Shown: in pieces, positions 52,785 to 63,610 of the stretch
Layout: each line of letters opens with the position of its first letter
How positions within the stretch are numbered: the first letter of the stretch is position 1
Assembly (NCBI RefSeq): GCF_947500985.1
Contig: NZ_CANMTX010000003.1
Coordinates: 558,001 to 622,000, forward strand
Length of the DNA stretch: 64,000 nucleotides
DNA from: an uncultured Maribacter sp.
GTDB taxonomy: Bacteria > Bacteroidota > Bacteroidia > Flavobacteriales > Flavobacteriaceae
Direction of reading: 5' to 3'
The notes under the pieces: model-generated
Told to the model about the DNA's origin: nothing
Databases searched by the model: none
The model's input: the letters and a program-made list of their open reading frames with translations, nothing else
Made by a program: the position numbers and the translations under genes

Positions 52785-53687
52785 TTAAGCTAAAAATTTA
52801 TCTATTACGTAAACTATTTGCATCAGTGTAATATAACTGACACTTGCCAACATTAATTTTCTCGCCGAAACATTATCTCGCTTTCTATACAATTGAAAAG
52901 CAAAACCTAACATCACAGCACCCATCAAAAAGATTAGTACTGCAGCAACTACTGATAATTGTAGTCTACCAGTAATACCAAAAACGGGAATTATTGAAAC
53001 TGCCATCATCCAAATGGTATACATTATTATTTGCAATACAGTTGCTGCATCTTTCTTACCTGTCGGTAACATTTTAAATCCACCAGCGGTATAATCTTCA
53101 TCCAACATCCAACCTAATGCCCAAAAATGAGGAAATTGCCAGAAAAATTGAATCATAAATAAGGTACCAGGCTCTATACCAAAATCATCAGTAGCAGCCA
53201 CCCAACCCAACATAAACGGTATTGCTCCAGGTATTGCCCCAACAAATACCGCAAGCGGAGTAATTGTTTTTAGAGGGGTATAAACACTAGTATATAGAAA
53301 TATAGAAATTGCCCCAAACATTGCTGTTTTAGGATTTAAAAGATATAAAGACAAAATACCAAGTAATGTCAAAACAATTGCAACAATCATTGCTGTATTA
53401 ACGGTCATACGACCAGCAGGTATAGGTCTATTTTTAGTACGCTTCATTAACGCATCTAAATCTTTTTCTATAACTTGATTATACGCATTACTAGCACCAA
53501 CCATGCAATACCCACCAAAGGCAAGAAGCAAAACTTGAAACCATTGTATTTCATAAGCACCTAAAAAATAACCTGCTAATGAAGAAAAAACGACACTAAT
53601 AGCCAATCTAGCTTTGGTAATCTCCTTAAAATCGGCAAAAATCAATGCGAATGCACCTCCCTTTTCCGAACCAACAGCCGTTTTCAT
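52785..53687 (-). CDS. cyoE: protoheme IX farnesyltransferase (heme O synthase)
   Basis: A 300-residue UbiA-type prenyltransferase from the ATG at 53687; the longer frame begins at a TTG (53708) that overlaps the promoter -7 box. About nine membrane helices; the two Asp-rich motifs are NAYNQVIEKDLDALMKRT and DEDYTAGG. It farnesylates heme B for the oxidase. First gene of the oxidase cluster. Confidence 0.93.
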   Translation of the reverse strand: MKTAVGSEKGGAFALIFADFKEITKARLAISVVFSSLAGYFLGAYEIQWFQVLLLAFGGYCMVGASNAYNQVIEKDLDALMKRTKNRPIPAGRMTVNTAMIVAIVLTLLGILSLYLLNPKTAMFGAISIFLYTSVYTPLKTITPLAVFVGAIPGAIPFMLGWVAATDDFGIEPGTLFMIQFFWQFPHFWALGWMLDEDYTAGGFKMLPTGKKDAATVLQIIMYTIWMMAVSIIPVFGITGRLQLSVVAAVLIFLMGAVMLGFAFQLYRKRDNVSARKLMLASVSYITLMQIVYVIDKFLA

Positions 53688-53705
53688 ATTTTTTAAATAG
53701 GTCTG

Positions 53706-53736
53706 CAAAGATAACCCCCCTACTATATTTCTGCAA
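53706..53736 (-). promoter_or_regulatory. promoter of the cytochrome oxidase cluster
   Basis: On the minus strand TTG (53734-53736), a 20-base spacer and TATCTTTG (53706-53713) match the Bacteroidota consensus. Initiation near 53700 gives a leader of about 13 bases before the cyoE ATG at 53687. A plus-strand TATATTTG (53757-53764) may serve the divergent metallo-hydrolase. Confidence 0.6.
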
Positions 53737-53797
53737 CCTTAAACCTTTATTTCTAGTATATTTGAAAGCTAATGAGTTAACACTTTAACACTTAAAA

Positions 53798-54667
53798 ATG
53801 AAACATTTAAACTTACTTATTGTACTTTTTCTAATTCACTCTATTTGCTGGAGCCAAGAGAAAGAAGTCACCATCACAATTGACACGTTAACTAGTGAAG
53901 TGTATATGCTTACTGGACAAGGAGGAAATATTGGTCTATACGTCAATGCTACCAATTCTTTTATGATAGACGATCAATTTGCACGATTGAGTCCGAAGAT
54001 TAAACTGGCTATATCTAGCATTACGGATAAACCATTAAAGTATTTAATAAATACGCACATGCATGGCGATCACACTGGTGGTAATGCGGAGTTCAATTCT
54101 GAATCGACCATATTAATCGCTCAAAATAATGTCAGAAAGAGTCTAGAGAAAAAGCTAGAAGAGAAACCTGAATTAGGTAAAGAAATTTTACCCGAAATTA
54201 CTTTTTCAGAAGAATTACAGTTATTTGAGAACGATGAAACCATAATGGCTTTTCATGTACACAACGCCCATACCGATAGCGACGCAATGATTTATTTTAT
54301 GAAAAACAATGTACTACATATGGGTGATACGTATTTTTCTGAGCGTTATCCATATATGGACTTAAAAAATGGTGGTAGTGTTGAAGGTTATATATCCGCT
54401 ATAGCAAAAGCGATAATGGTCATTGATGACAAAACTATAATTATACCTGGTCACGGTAGACCTTCTAACAAACAAAAACTTATTGCTTACCTTGATATGT
54501 TAGAAACTATTAAAGAGAATATTCTTAAAGCTATAGCATCTGGTGACACTCTAGAACAGGTAGAAAAAGATTCATCTATATCATCTAAATACGATAATGA
54601 CTTTGGAACTGGATTCATAAGTCCTGAGCGAATGAGAACTATTTTCTATACCAGTTTAAAAAAATAG
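53798..54667 (+). CDS. metallo-beta-lactamase-fold hydrolase, exported
   Basis: A 289-residue protein with signal peptide ending ICWSQ. It has the HxHxDH zinc motif HMHGDH (87-92), a second-site histidine in HNAHTDSDAM, an Asp in HMGDTYF and His in IIPGHGRP. The signature and export suggest the periplasmic group related to subclass B3-like or quinoprotein relay proteins; lactamase activity is not implied. It is divergent from cyoE and convergent with tonB across a terminator. Confidence 0.85.
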   Translation: MKHLNLLIVLFLIHSICWSQEKEVTITIDTLTSEVYMLTGQGGNIGLYVNATNSFMIDDQFARLSPKIKLAISSITDKPLKYLINTHMHGDHTGGNAEFNSESTILIAQNNVRKSLEKKLEEKPELGKEILPEITFSEELQLFENDETIMAFHVHNAHTDSDAMIYFMKNNVLHMGDTYFSERYPYMDLKNGGSVEGYISAIAKAIMVIDDKTIIIPGHGRPSNKQKLIAYLDMLETIKENILKAIASGDTLEQVEKDSSISSKYDNDFGTGFISPERMRTIFYTSLKK

Positions 54668-54690
54668 ATTGCTTATGAAAATTAAACCTA

Positions 54691-54727
54691 AAAAAAATCC
54701 CGAGCAAATTGCTCGGGATTTTTTTTA
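54691..54727. terminator. bidirectional terminator between the metallo-hydrolase and tonB genes
   Basis: ATCCCGAGC...GCTCGGGAT stem with short loop, A-run on the left and T-run on the right. Confidence 0.85.
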
Positions 54728-54751
54728 TATGATTAAAACAGTAAATAAATA

Positions 54752-55456
54752 CTATTGTAATTTAAAGTTAATTGGAATACTAAAAGGAACACGTACTGCT
54801 CTACCTCTTTGCTTACCAGGAGTCATTTTAGGTAATTTACCGATAATTCTAGCAGCTTCTTTTTCTAAATTCTTATCTGGTCCACGCATTCTAACGTTAC
54901 CAATACTACCATCTTTTTGAATTACGAACATTACACTTACTCTACCTTGAACACCCATTTCTTGGGCAATTTCTGGATAACGGAAGTTTTTACCAATGTG
55001 TTTCTGAATCATTTTGTTGAAACAAGCTCTTTTATCGCTCTCGTTCTCACAACCTGGAAAAACAGGTACATCTTCAATAACTGCGAAAGGTACATCTACG
55101 TCTTCTTCAATTTCGTCAACCGCGATATCTTCAACCTCAACGATTTCTTCTTCTTGACTGGTTTCAGTAGACTCGATTACAGTTTCTTCAACCTCCTCTT
55201 CATCTTCTACAACCTCAATAATTTCAGGTGCAGCTGGTGGTGGTGGAGGTGGTGGAGTTTTGATTTGTTCTGTCATTGGAACCTCTTCATCTAAAAGATC
55301 ATCCACATTCATAGAAATATCATAATCATTTACCTCATCATACGTTTTCCATTCAAATGCTACAAAAGTAAATAGCATTACTACGAACAAACCGATAACG
55401 AAATAAAGACTGCTGTTCTTTGTTAAATCCGCTTTTGGATTCTTTTTAGGTTCCAT
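54752..55456 (-). CDS. TonB-type energy transducer
   Basis: A 234-residue protein with an N-terminal membrane helix (about 16-35), a seven-proline run, a long Glu/Val-rich acidic linker (about 75-130) and a C-terminal TonB domain (about 150-234) with FRYPEIAQEMGVQGRVSVMFVIQKDGSI. It transfers proton-motive energy to outer-membrane receptors. ExbB/ExbD are not in the window. The acidic linker is unlike the Pro/Lys linkers of enterobacterial TonB. Confidence 0.88.
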   Translation of the reverse strand: MEPKKNPKADLTKNSSLYFVIGLFVVMLFTFVAFEWKTYDEVNDYDISMNVDDLLDEEVPMTEQIKTPPPPPPPAAPEIIEVVEDEEEVEETVIESTETSQEEEIVEVEDIAVDEIEEDVDVPFAVIEDVPVFPGCENESDKRACFNKMIQKHIGKNFRYPEIAQEMGVQGRVSVMFVIQKDGSIGNVRMRGPDKNLEKEAARIIGKLPKMTPGKQRGRAVRVPFSIPINFKLQ

Positions 55457-55518
55457 ATATATTCAATTTAGTGATTGCTAATTTAACTAATTAATCCATA
55501 AAAATGCAACTAAAATTT

Positions 55519-55911
55519 TCATTTTAACGAGGGCACCCGAAAAATTATAAATCTAACAGCCAACATTCCAACAATCGCTCCGGTAGAATTTGCTATTGCA
55601 TCTAATGGATCACCATGTCTATCAGCGGTAGCTACATGCTGTAATACTTCAATAATTATGCCGTACAGCACAGCGAATAAAACAATGTACCACAATAACT
55701 TAGACTTACCTATGCCCTGTTCTTTGCTTTTAGGTATTGCTAAGTAACCCAGCACTACCATTACATAGTAGAATGTGAAATGCACAGCCTTATCCATATG
55801 CGGAATATTAAATCTTGAGGTACCAATTCCTGAAAAAGAAAATAAGCTGGAAAATGTTACAAACATCATCCAGCTTATGAAAAGTACTTTATAAATAGTG
55901 TTTTTAACCAC
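55519..55911 (-). CDS. VanZ-family membrane protein
   Basis: A 130-residue membrane protein with about four helices and the VanZ-like pattern [28 protein letters not shown] and [32 protein letters not shown]. The start is GTG at 55911, overlapping the gcvH stop by eight bases. Follows gcvH on the minus strand. VanZ proteins elsewhere confer teicoplanin resistance, but most chromosomal copies are of unknown function. Confidence 0.85.
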   Translation of the reverse strand: MVKNTIYKVLFISWMMFVTFSSLFSFSGIGTSRFNIPHMDKAVHFTFYYVMVVLGYLAIPKSKEQGIGKSKLLWYIVLFAVLYGIIIEVLQHVATADRHGDPLDAIANSTGAIVGMLAVRFIIFRVPSLK

Positions 55912-56284
55912 CTATTATCTCTTTATATGCAGCATCACTTAACAAATCTTCCAATTCGCTAGCGTCGCTAAATTTAATTTTCACCATCCAACCATCACCA
56001 TAAGGATCAGAATTTACTTTTTCTGGCTCGTCTTCTAGTGCTTCGTTGAATTCAACAATTTCACCAGATAATGGAGAGAATAAGTCAGAAACAGTTTTTA
56101 CTGCTTCAACCGTACCAAAAATAGCTTCACGATCTAATGTTTCATCTAGAGTATCTACTTCTACATAAACAATATCACCTAATTCACCTTGTGCAAAATC
56201 TGTAATACCTACAATGGCAACATCACCTTCTATCTTAACCCACTCGTGATCTTTTGTATATTTTAATTCAGCTGGTATATTCAT
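55904..56284 (-). CDS. gcvH: glycine cleavage system H protein
   Basis: A 126-residue lipoyl carrier. The lipoylated lysine is Lys63 in [12 protein letters not shown]. It shuttles the methylamine group between glycine decarboxylase subunits; GcvP/T are elsewhere. It has its own promoter (TTG-N20-TACATTTG on the minus strand) and overlaps VanZ by eight bases. Product certain. Confidence 0.96.
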   Translation of the reverse strand: MNIPAELKYTKDHEWVKIEGDVAIVGITDFAQGELGDIVYVEVDTLDETLDREAIFGTVEAVKTVSDLFSPLSGEIVEFNEALEDEPEKVNSDPYGDGWMVKIKFSDASELEDLLSDAAYKEIIGG

Positions 56285-56313
56285 TATAATCTTTTATTAT
56301 TTTTTTACTTCGG

Positions 56314-56344
56314 CAAATGTAAAGTTTTCAACTTAGGTTATCAA
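56314..56344 (-). promoter_or_regulatory. promoter of gcvH
   Basis: On the minus strand TTG (56342-56344), a 20-base spacer and TACATTTG (56314-56321) match the Bacteroidota consensus. Initiation near 56308 gives a leader of about 24 bases. Confidence 0.6.
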
Positions 56345-56417
56345 AATAATTACAAATGTTATGATTTGATCAAAAGTGCAGCTAATAATTAAGTCTATCC
56401 CTTATTAAACAGCCCTA

Positions 56418-59400
56418 TTAATTACCAAAATTGTAACGAATTGTAAATCCGGTATTAATAGTTGTTTGTGGAAAAGCCGTAGAGACTGCAAACTGAGAAA
56501 ATGAATGATCGTAAAAGAACAATGCATTTAGGTTCTTACTTAAGGCGTAATCTGCGGTAAATTTCAATGACATAAGGTTTTGACCAGAGGTTATTTGATT
56601 GCTATTGATATCTAAATTTCTAATAATCGTAATATTATCACGTAATGTCAAATCTGCTTTTAAATTTAAATCACCTTTTAATCTAGTTTTATTTCCGCCA
56701 ATATTGGTTACAAATTTTACATCTTTGAAACGATACCCCAAACCAACTGTATATTCTTTACCATTAATCTCGGTCATTAAATCATTATCAAAACTTAATG
56801 ATAATGCCCTATCTGTTCTTACCTCTGCTAACACGCTAACAGAATTCTTCATTTCAAAATCTACACGAACCAAAGGATTAAACTGATCTGTAAGTACTAC
56901 ATTGTTCAAAATTAAATCCGGCAAGAGATCTAAATTCTCAGCATTTATAGCATCTTGACCATCATTAATCAACTGCACCTTCTCTAAATTCGTTTGGTAG
57001 GAGTTAATACTATATGATGCACGATACCCATGACTTAGAGAAAAGCGTTTAAATTTCTTTTTAAACCATTTGCTTTTCATTAAACCGGTATACTTAATAC
57101 TCCAGTTAGGTATTGGAATATCTCTAAACGTATCTAAGTTTACACGTTCAGCATCTTGCCCTGTATATGCTGCAAAGAAAGCAGGTAATAATACCTCTTG
57201 TTGAGTTTTGCCATATAACTGCGGAAAACCATCTTCATCTAAATCACCTACAGGTTGCGATCTATCGGAAATCAACCTATTCGCAACAGTAATTCTATTA
57301 TCCTTAAACTGCTGAAAAGTACTTGAATCGAACTCATCGCTCTTACCAAAAGCAGTACCGATCATCATAGTGGAAATACTAAAACTACCATAGTTGTTAC
57401 CCAACTGCAGGTTATACTCTTGATCAACAACATTAAAATTTTCTTGATAGCTGTCTGAAAACTGTCTGTCTGCCACTAGGTCAATTGTAATATCTCTTGT
57501 TGGTTGTGCCGTAGCAGTAATATTCAATTGCTTATTTGTTCTTTGGATGAATTGCTCATTGAATTCCGCATACCCTGTAAGCCAACCGTTTCTAGCCGCT
57601 TCATAACGAACATCTGATTGACTACCGAATAAGAAACCTACAGTTGGTTTGGTAGTACCAACAAACCCAACAGATTGTGTATATCCAGGTAGTACAGTAC
57701 CATTATTCTCACTATAGTTAAAATTTAATCGTTTCACCATAGTAACTATATCTACAACCGTATTGAATAAATCGCTTGTTTTCCCTTTAATTTTTTCTTG
57801 ATCTTCGGACAACGCGCCAGATTTATCCCTTCGTATAGGTCCTGAAGTTGAAGCCTTAGGAGCTTCACGTTTTTTAAGACCGATTAAATCATAAAACTTC
57901 TGCATAGTCAAAGAAGAAGTCAACGTATGCGTATTTGCATTCTGTACCGTGTTGATATATTCACCGGCTACTTCAAACAATGCATCTCCACCTCTTTGCC
58001 AATCAAAATTACTGGTATATGAATACTGTGTACTAATAAAGTCTAACGCAGGTATTTTGGAAAATGGAATCTCATAGTTCAATTGCATTTGTTGAGAATG
58101 TCTATTCGGTTCACCAACATCAAAGAAACCGTCCCACATACCCAATTCATTCATAATTCGATCAGTGGATTCTAAAGGTTCATCTTCGTTCAGGTAATTT
58201 CTAACGATATTATTATTGGAACCCGTTAAATTTAAACGTAACGACTTTGTTAAATTGTAATTGATAGCATACTGCCAATTAAACAAATAATTACGTTGTT
58301 GTAACTCAGGTAATTCAATTCTATCTTCTCCATCGGTATACACATCTCTAAAACGTTGTGCATTGAATTGTCTATTAATATTAGAAGTAATCCCAATATT
58401 AGATGGCAATAAATTTAAGTTCAAGTCTTTTAGCCATTGCCAGTACTTACCTGTAAAAAGCGAATCTTTTTTAGCGAAAGGTGCTAACTCGACCGGCTCA
58501 AAACTATGATTGTATACAAAACCTGTATTTACACTTTGCTCCTTTAATTCTGCTATTTCAAAATCTCTGTGGTCAGTTTCGTTATAGCTATAGTTGAATG
58601 TAAAGTTTTCAATATCATAAAAATTGGCATCAGCCTCTTCACCACGAGCTTTACGAACACCAATTAAGTTGATACTGGTACGTTTAGTATAATCTTCAGC
58701 TTGCTCCAAGACCTCATCTTTACCTTCTTGAGTATCTTCAGCAGCAATTCTATCCTCTAGTTTTAAATCATCATAAACTGGATCAAACTCCGGCGTAATC
58801 AATTGCTCTGAAATTCCGTAATTAAACGGTAATTGAATACCCCATTTCTTAGGAAATAATTGACCGACATTAACATTAGTAACTACGTCATAAGACACTG
58901 CATCTTCCCGAGCACGTTCATTTGGTAGTTGATCAATAGACCCGAAACCAGATGTACTTTTACTTCCGGTTGCACTAATATTTGCAAAATCTGCAATATT
59001 TGCGTCAATAGCCGCAATAGCTGCCCAACCTCCATTATTATCTAAACCTGCAAGGCGTAGTTCATTAAACCAAACTTCTCCTCTGGCCGGTAAAATATCT
59101 TGATTTTTTACACCCACCATCATAGTTCGAATACTACCTAATGATGGATTACCTTTAATACCTATACGCACTCTACCAGGCGTACGAACATCAAATTCAC
59201 CAACGGGAATTACTTCATCATTTTCAATCTCAAAGAATCGAACATCATTTAAATCGCCATCTGAAATCCATTGCGACTTAACTTTTGTCAAATCACTAAG
59301 ATAAATATTCAACTCATTATTTTCTGGCCACACCTCATCATCTGCAACTGCCGTAAAAGGTGTAAACTCTAATGGTAATTCAATTTGGTAATAGTTCTGA

Positions 59401-62400
59401 GTAAAATCTGTACCCATACGCAAGAAACCAACTAATGGAGTCGAAGTATCTGCATAATCACTATCTACAATTTTCTCTGCATGCATGAACATTTTTAATT
59501 GTTCATATTGACGAATATCTACATTTAAATATTTAAAAACCCCTCTCGAATCTTCAGATTCTAGATCAGATACCGTCAAAGAAAGAGATTGCTCATTTTG
59601 ACGAATAATAGTGTTATTATTATTAAGTTGCTCTCTAACCACACCTGGCGGTAATACGTATGGTATTGGCGTTCTACTACTATTTTCTTCAATATTTACG
59701 GTATTTACGTCTAAAGTAGTACCATCGTCAGTTGGGTCACTATCGATATCTGTATCTTGTAATGTACTGGTATATGTACGCCAATCTCCTCTTACCAAAT
59801 CTAAAGCTGCAAAACGTAGTATAGTCTGGCCGGTAAACCCAGTCATATACATACGCATAAAACTAATAGACCTAAAATCAGTTATCCCACCAATGGCATC
59901 AGCAAAGTCGCTCAAGGGAACCTTATACTGTATCCAACGATAATTCACATCATCTCCGTTCGGTATTCTAGTGTCTCCACTAGCGGTACCTTCTATAATA
60001 TCAGTTACATACTCATCATTAATTGTGGTATTTGGCTTTATTGCTATACGATACTCATAATAACTATTTACCGTATTCATGGTTAAATCTCTATCAATGT
60101 CTTCAACATCTGGCAATGTTGTAGAACCCCTATCGGTATCAGAAACCGAAACAGGTGAGTTACCTTGCGGGTTATTAAAATCAATATACCTTTCTAATAT
60201 ACTTCCCTCCTTATTTAAGTAATAAGTATAATTGTCCAATGCTGGATCATCACCATTATTATTAGTATAAATATCAGCTTCTCGAATATCATCAACACCA
60301 TCAAAACCAGTATCTTGTAACACTCTATTATTTTCGTCGGCATCAAAAGCATATACCAAAGATTGTGTTGCGGGTACTTCTCCCCAAGAAGTTGCTGATA
60401 CAAAATCACTACTATCTACACCTGGCAATCCATTTTCATACTGTTTTTTACCATCACGTAAAATATCCTCAGAAATATTACCAAGATTAATTACCAACTC
60501 ACCAGAACCACTAGACACACCATCTACATAAGGGTCCATTACCCAAAACTGTACAAATTCGACATTACTTTGTTCAAAATCTGTACTACTTAGTGAGCGC
60601 ATCATACCACCCCATTTTTCATTTGAAGCTTCCGTCTCAAAATCAGGGTTATTATTATATGGTCCTTTTTCCGTAGGATAGTACACTATATCTAAAGTTG
60701 TTTGTACTTGTGTTGTACCTTGGGCTACATCGGTCTCAGGATATACTTCATCTATATATATTCTTCTTGTAGCGTTTGTTGAAATATCATCATCGCTAAT
60801 CTCAGCAGGTCTTTGTGTGGTAAAGAATATTGGATCAATAGAATACCAAGATAGTTTAGCTCTACCATAACCATTTAATAAGTTTGTTGGGTCTTCTGGA
60901 GAGCCACCAAAAAGCTGATCGCCATTACCAAATTCTAAAGGCATACTAGAAAGAGACCACCCAAGTGAAGCTCTAATATCAATTAACGCCTGCGCACCTT
61001 CAAAATCATCTAAATATGTGGTTGTTTCGCCCTCAAAATCTGCATTACTTGGAGAACCAGGTATTAATGCCGCCATTTCTGCTCTTACAGAAAAATTAGA
61101 AGGTACATCGGTATCTATATTTGGTAACTTATTGACCATACGGGTCAAGAAAGGAACCTCAGTAGAAAAATTACCGTTCAATCCAAAAATAGTATTATTT
61201 ACAGATTCTACACCGTAAGTAGATTTTTGAGTTAGTGGCCGTTCATTAAGGTTTAACAATGTACCCCCCAACACAAACTTCTCATTGAATTGATGTTCTA
61301 CATTTACACCAGTAAATCGACGTGTTTGTTGACCAAAGACAGCATTGTTTTCTACAGATATATTAATAGGTACACCTGATGCCTCTAAACTTGGATCTAA
61401 AATTTGAACGGTGCCCGATTGGTAGTTTACCGTATAATCGATACCCTCTTGCAGGGTTCTACCGTTTGCCGTAACCGTTACCGAACCTTGAGAAACATTA
61501 AAAGCACCAATAGAAATACCATTGCTACTTTCAGATTTATAGGTACCTTTTAATAAAAATTTGTTTTTCTCAGAATCTTGAAGTGCAGCAGTTTTAGTTA
61601 ACGAGTACATACTCCTAAAAACATATTGCTCTTGGTTTGCATTATAACCAGAAGTAACATCGTATTGACCACTATTGCCGTTTTCTAAAATTTCATATAA
61701 ATATTCACCAAAAGGTTCTACAGTGGTAAAAATAATTCTCCCATTCTGTACATCTATTGTTTGACCATCTATAAAATCAAAAAATCCATCACCCCCTGGC
61801 TGTAAATCTTCATAAGTATTTAATCTATCTAAATGAAAGAGATTTAAAAGTATGGTCTCTTCCAAACCTTCTGGCCAGCCAGAAGCCAAACCTTCTTCAA
61901 TAGGTGTTATATAATTTCTAGAGGTAGGGTCTGAATATAGAATATTCATTTTAAAATCTTCTTCACTTAAACTATATGCACCAGTTGAATAAATATTCTT
62001 CATCATCAAATCCCAAATCGGATCCGAAATGTTGGTAATATTACTTTTTAACAACTTTAAGATAAGTGTATTATTCTCTATAATAGTACTAGTCGCATCA
62101 GTTGTAACTGTTGTAGCTTCAACATCTCCATTGGCAAATTCACCCACTTGATAAACCTGACCTTGAAAAGTATATTGATAAGCAACACCCAATACCTCAT
62201 CATTACTTAAACGCTGATTTAATGAAATGTACCCAAGTTGACTATCGTAATCAAAGTCTGTACCCTCAACTAATTTTCGTGCATTTTCCAAATAAGCATA
62301 ATCAAAGCCCTGGTTTGGAGAATACCCGGCAGCAAAACTACCTGCATTAAAACCGCTTTCTACTGTAGCTATTTCCCTAATATTATCGTTTAACGCACCA

Positions 62401-63605
62401 TTATTGGTTAATATTAACGCGGGATCATAATCATTGGCGTTGTTTCTAGGTCTTAAATCTGCAGGACCATTAAAGAAACCGCTACCGCTACCACTATTTT
62501 GACCAACTCTAGTTTTCGTTATATCTGATTCACCTAAATCTTGAATAGCCACAACATTACGCACATTCAAGGTCTGTTGTGTTCTATTGGTTATCCAAAC
62601 TTCTATACGTGTTATTTGAACTTGACTTTGTATATAAGGATAAGAGGAAAGAGCATTGTTATAGTTGTCTCTAAAGTATTGACCTAAAAAGAAATGCCTA
62701 TCCTCATCATAATCCAAAGCAGTTAATGAAAATTCGTTTACCGTACCACCGCCTTGTGCTACTACAGTATTGTTTTGTGATTGTTGTTCGGAAAAAACAG
62801 CAGTTACAGATGTTTTACCAAATTGTAGCTTCGTTTTTACACCAAATAAACTCTGAGCACCAGAAATTAGCGAACTATTAAGTGGCATGTTTACGTTACC
62901 AACTTCTATAGATTGAATGATATCATCTTCTGTTGGCGTATAATCTAACTTAACAATATTCTGAAAATCGAAAGTTGCTTCTGTATCGTAATTGGCAGTT
63001 ACTTGCAAACGCTCCCCTATTTGACCAAGCATACTAAGACTAATACGCTGATCAAAATCGAAAGAAAGATTCGTTCTGTTTCTTGGTGATAAAGATGGGT
63101 TATCATTTTTCTGCCAGATAACACCTAAATCCATCGCAACAGATCCTTGTGGAATTATCTCTATAGTATTACCACCAAAAATGGTTGAAAAGAAATCGTT
63201 ATTTACATAAAAGTTAGGAAGTAAATTTTTACGAGCTTCTTCACTACCTTCTTTTTTACCTGAATATGCATCAGATTTTTCTTTGAAATATGATTTTATT
63301 CCTTCTTCCCTAATCAATTTAAAATATTGATCTGGTGTAAGAATTATAGGATAACCGATATTAAAATCGCCCACACTCTCATTATAGATATAACGATCAA
63401 GTTCTGGGTCATAAATATACCTTGACACAATACTTTCTGGATTCTCAATTAGAATTCTCCCCAGATCATACCCTGTTTTTACCGAATCAATTTCCTGTTC
63501 TTCTGTTTCTTGCGCCACAACACTTGTTATGGAACCCAAAAACATAAAGAATACAAAGATGTGCTTAAAAGAAATTTTAAGAAATTTAGTTACCCCGTTT
63601 TTCAA
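56418..63605 (-). CDS. sprA: SprA/Sov, type IX secretion system outer-membrane translocon
   Basis: A 2395-residue protein matching the size of Flavobacterium SprA (about 2400). It has a signal peptide (ending TSVVAQ), then a very long beta-strand-rich sequence forming the 36-strand translocation barrel known from SprA. Typical blocks include RYIYDPELDRYIYNESVG, SPRNRTNLSFDFDQRISLSMLGQIGERLQVTANYDTEATFDFQN and the C-terminal NTGFTIRYNFGN. The start codon is TTG at 63605, the only start candidate upstream of the signal peptide, five bases after the ruvA stop. It secretes CTD-bearing proteins such as the adhesin at 22531. Confidence 0.96.
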   Translation of the reverse strand: MKNGVTKFLKISFKHIFVFFMFLGSITSVVAQETEEQEIDSVKTGYDLGRILIENPESIVSRYIYDPELDRYIYNESVGDFNIGYPIILTPDQYFKLIREEGIKSYFKEKSDAYSGKKEGSEEARKNLLPNFYVNNDFFSTIFGGNTIEIIPQGSVAMDLGVIWQKNDNPSLSPRNRTNLSFDFDQRISLSMLGQIGERLQVTANYDTEATFDFQNIVKLDYTPTEDDIIQSIEVGNVNMPLNSSLISGAQSLFGVKTKLQFGKTSVTAVFSEQQSQNNTVVAQGGGTVNEFSLTALDYDEDRHFFLGQYFRDNYNNALSSYPYIQSQVQITRIEVWITNRTQQTLNVRNVVAIQDLGESDITKTRVGQNSGSGSGFFNGPADLRPRNNANDYDPALILTNNGALNDNIREIATVESGFNAGSFAAGYSPNQGFDYAYLENARKLVEGTDFDYDSQLGYISLNQRLSNDEVLGVAYQYTFQGQVYQVGEFANGDVEATTVTTDATSTIIENNTLILKLLKSNITNISDPIWDLMMKNIYSTGAYSLSEEDFKMNILYSDPTSRNYITPIEEGLASGWPEGLEETILLNLFHLDRLNTYEDLQPGGDGFFDFIDGQTIDVQNGRIIFTTVEPFGEYLYEILENGNSGQYDVTSGYNANQEQYVFRSMYSLTKTAALQDSEKNKFLLKGTYKSESSNGISIGAFNVSQGSVTVTANGRTLQEGIDYTVNYQSGTVQILDPSLEASGVPINISVENNAVFGQQTRRFTGVNVEHQFNEKFVLGGTLLNLNERPLTQKSTYGVESVNNTIFGLNGNFSTEVPFLTRMVNKLPNIDTDVPSNFSVRAEMAALIPGSPSNADFEGETTTYLDDFEGAQALIDIRASLGWSLSSMPLEFGNGDQLFGGSPEDPTNLLNGYGRAKLSWYSIDPIFFTTQRPAEISDDDISTNATRRIYIDEVYPETDVAQGTTQVQTTLDIVYYPTEKGPYNNNPDFETEASNEKWGGMMRSLSSTDFEQSNVEFVQFWVMDPYVDGVSSGSGELVINLGNISEDILRDGKKQYENGLPGVDSSDFVSATSWGEVPATQSLVYAFDADENNRVLQDTGFDGVDDIREADIYTNNNGDDPALDNYTYYLNKEGSILERYIDFNNPQGNSPVSVSDTDRGSTTLPDVEDIDRDLTMNTVNSYYEYRIAIKPNTTINDEYVTDIIEGTASGDTRIPNGDDVNYRWIQYKVPLSDFADAIGGITDFRSISFMRMYMTGFTGQTILRFAALDLVRGDWRTYTSTLQDTDIDSDPTDDGTTLDVNTVNIEENSSRTPIPYVLPPGVVREQLNNNNTIIRQNEQSLSLTVSDLESEDSRGVFKYLNVDIRQYEQLKMFMHAEKIVDSDYADTSTPLVGFLRMGTDFTQNYYQIELPLEFTPFTAVADDEVWPENNELNIYLSDLTKVKSQWISDGDLNDVRFFEIENDEVIPVGEFDVRTPGRVRIGIKGNPSLGSIRTMMVGVKNQDILPARGEVWFNELRLAGLDNNGGWAAIAAIDANIADFANISATGSKSTSGFGSIDQLPNERAREDAVSYDVVTNVNVGQLFPKKWGIQLPFNYGISEQLITPEFDPVYDDLKLEDRIAAEDTQEGKDEVLEQAEDYTKRTSINLIGVRKARGEEADANFYDIENFTFNYSYNETDHRDFEIAELKEQSVNTGFVYNHSFEPVELAPFAKKDSLFTGKYWQWLKDLNLNLLPSNIGITSNINRQFNAQRFRDVYTDGEDRIELPELQQRNYLFNWQYAINYNLTKSLRLNLTGSNNNIVRNYLNEDEPLESTDRIMNELGMWDGFFDVGEPNRHSQQMQLNYEIPFSKIPALDFISTQYSYTSNFDWQRGGDALFEVAGEYINTVQNANTHTLTSSLTMQKFYDLIGLKKREAPKASTSGPIRRDKSGALSEDQEKIKGKTSDLFNTVVDIVTMVKRLNFNYSENNGTVLPGYTQSVGFVGTTKPTVGFLFGSQSDVRYEAARNGWLTGYAEFNEQFIQRTNKQLNITATAQPTRDITIDLVADRQFSDSYQENFNVVDQEYNLQLGNNYGSFSISTMMIGTAFGKSDEFDSSTFQQFKDNRITVANRLISDRSQPVGDLDEDGFPQLYGKTQQEVLLPAFFAAYTGQDAERVNLDTFRDIPIPNWSIKYTGLMKSKWFKKKFKRFSLSHGYRASYSINSYQTNLEKVQLINDGQDAINAENLDLLPDLILNNVVLTDQFNPLVRVDFEMKNSVSVLAEVRTDRALSLSFDNDLMTEINGKEYTVGLGYRFKDVKFVTNIGGNKTRLKGDLNLKADLTLRDNITIIRNLDINSNQITSGQNLMSLKFTADYALSKNLNALFFYDHSFSQFAVSTAFPQTTINTGFTIRYNFGN

Positions 63606-63610
63606 ACTTA

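Noticed and set aside
53798..54667. A true beta-lactamase resistance gene.
   Set aside because: Only the shared fold and zinc motif are present; many exported MBL-fold proteins are unrelated hydrolases, and there is no resistance context.
55519..55911. VanZ protein as glycopeptide resistance gene.
   Set aside because: Chromosomal VanZ-like proteins are widespread and no vanA-type genes are nearby.
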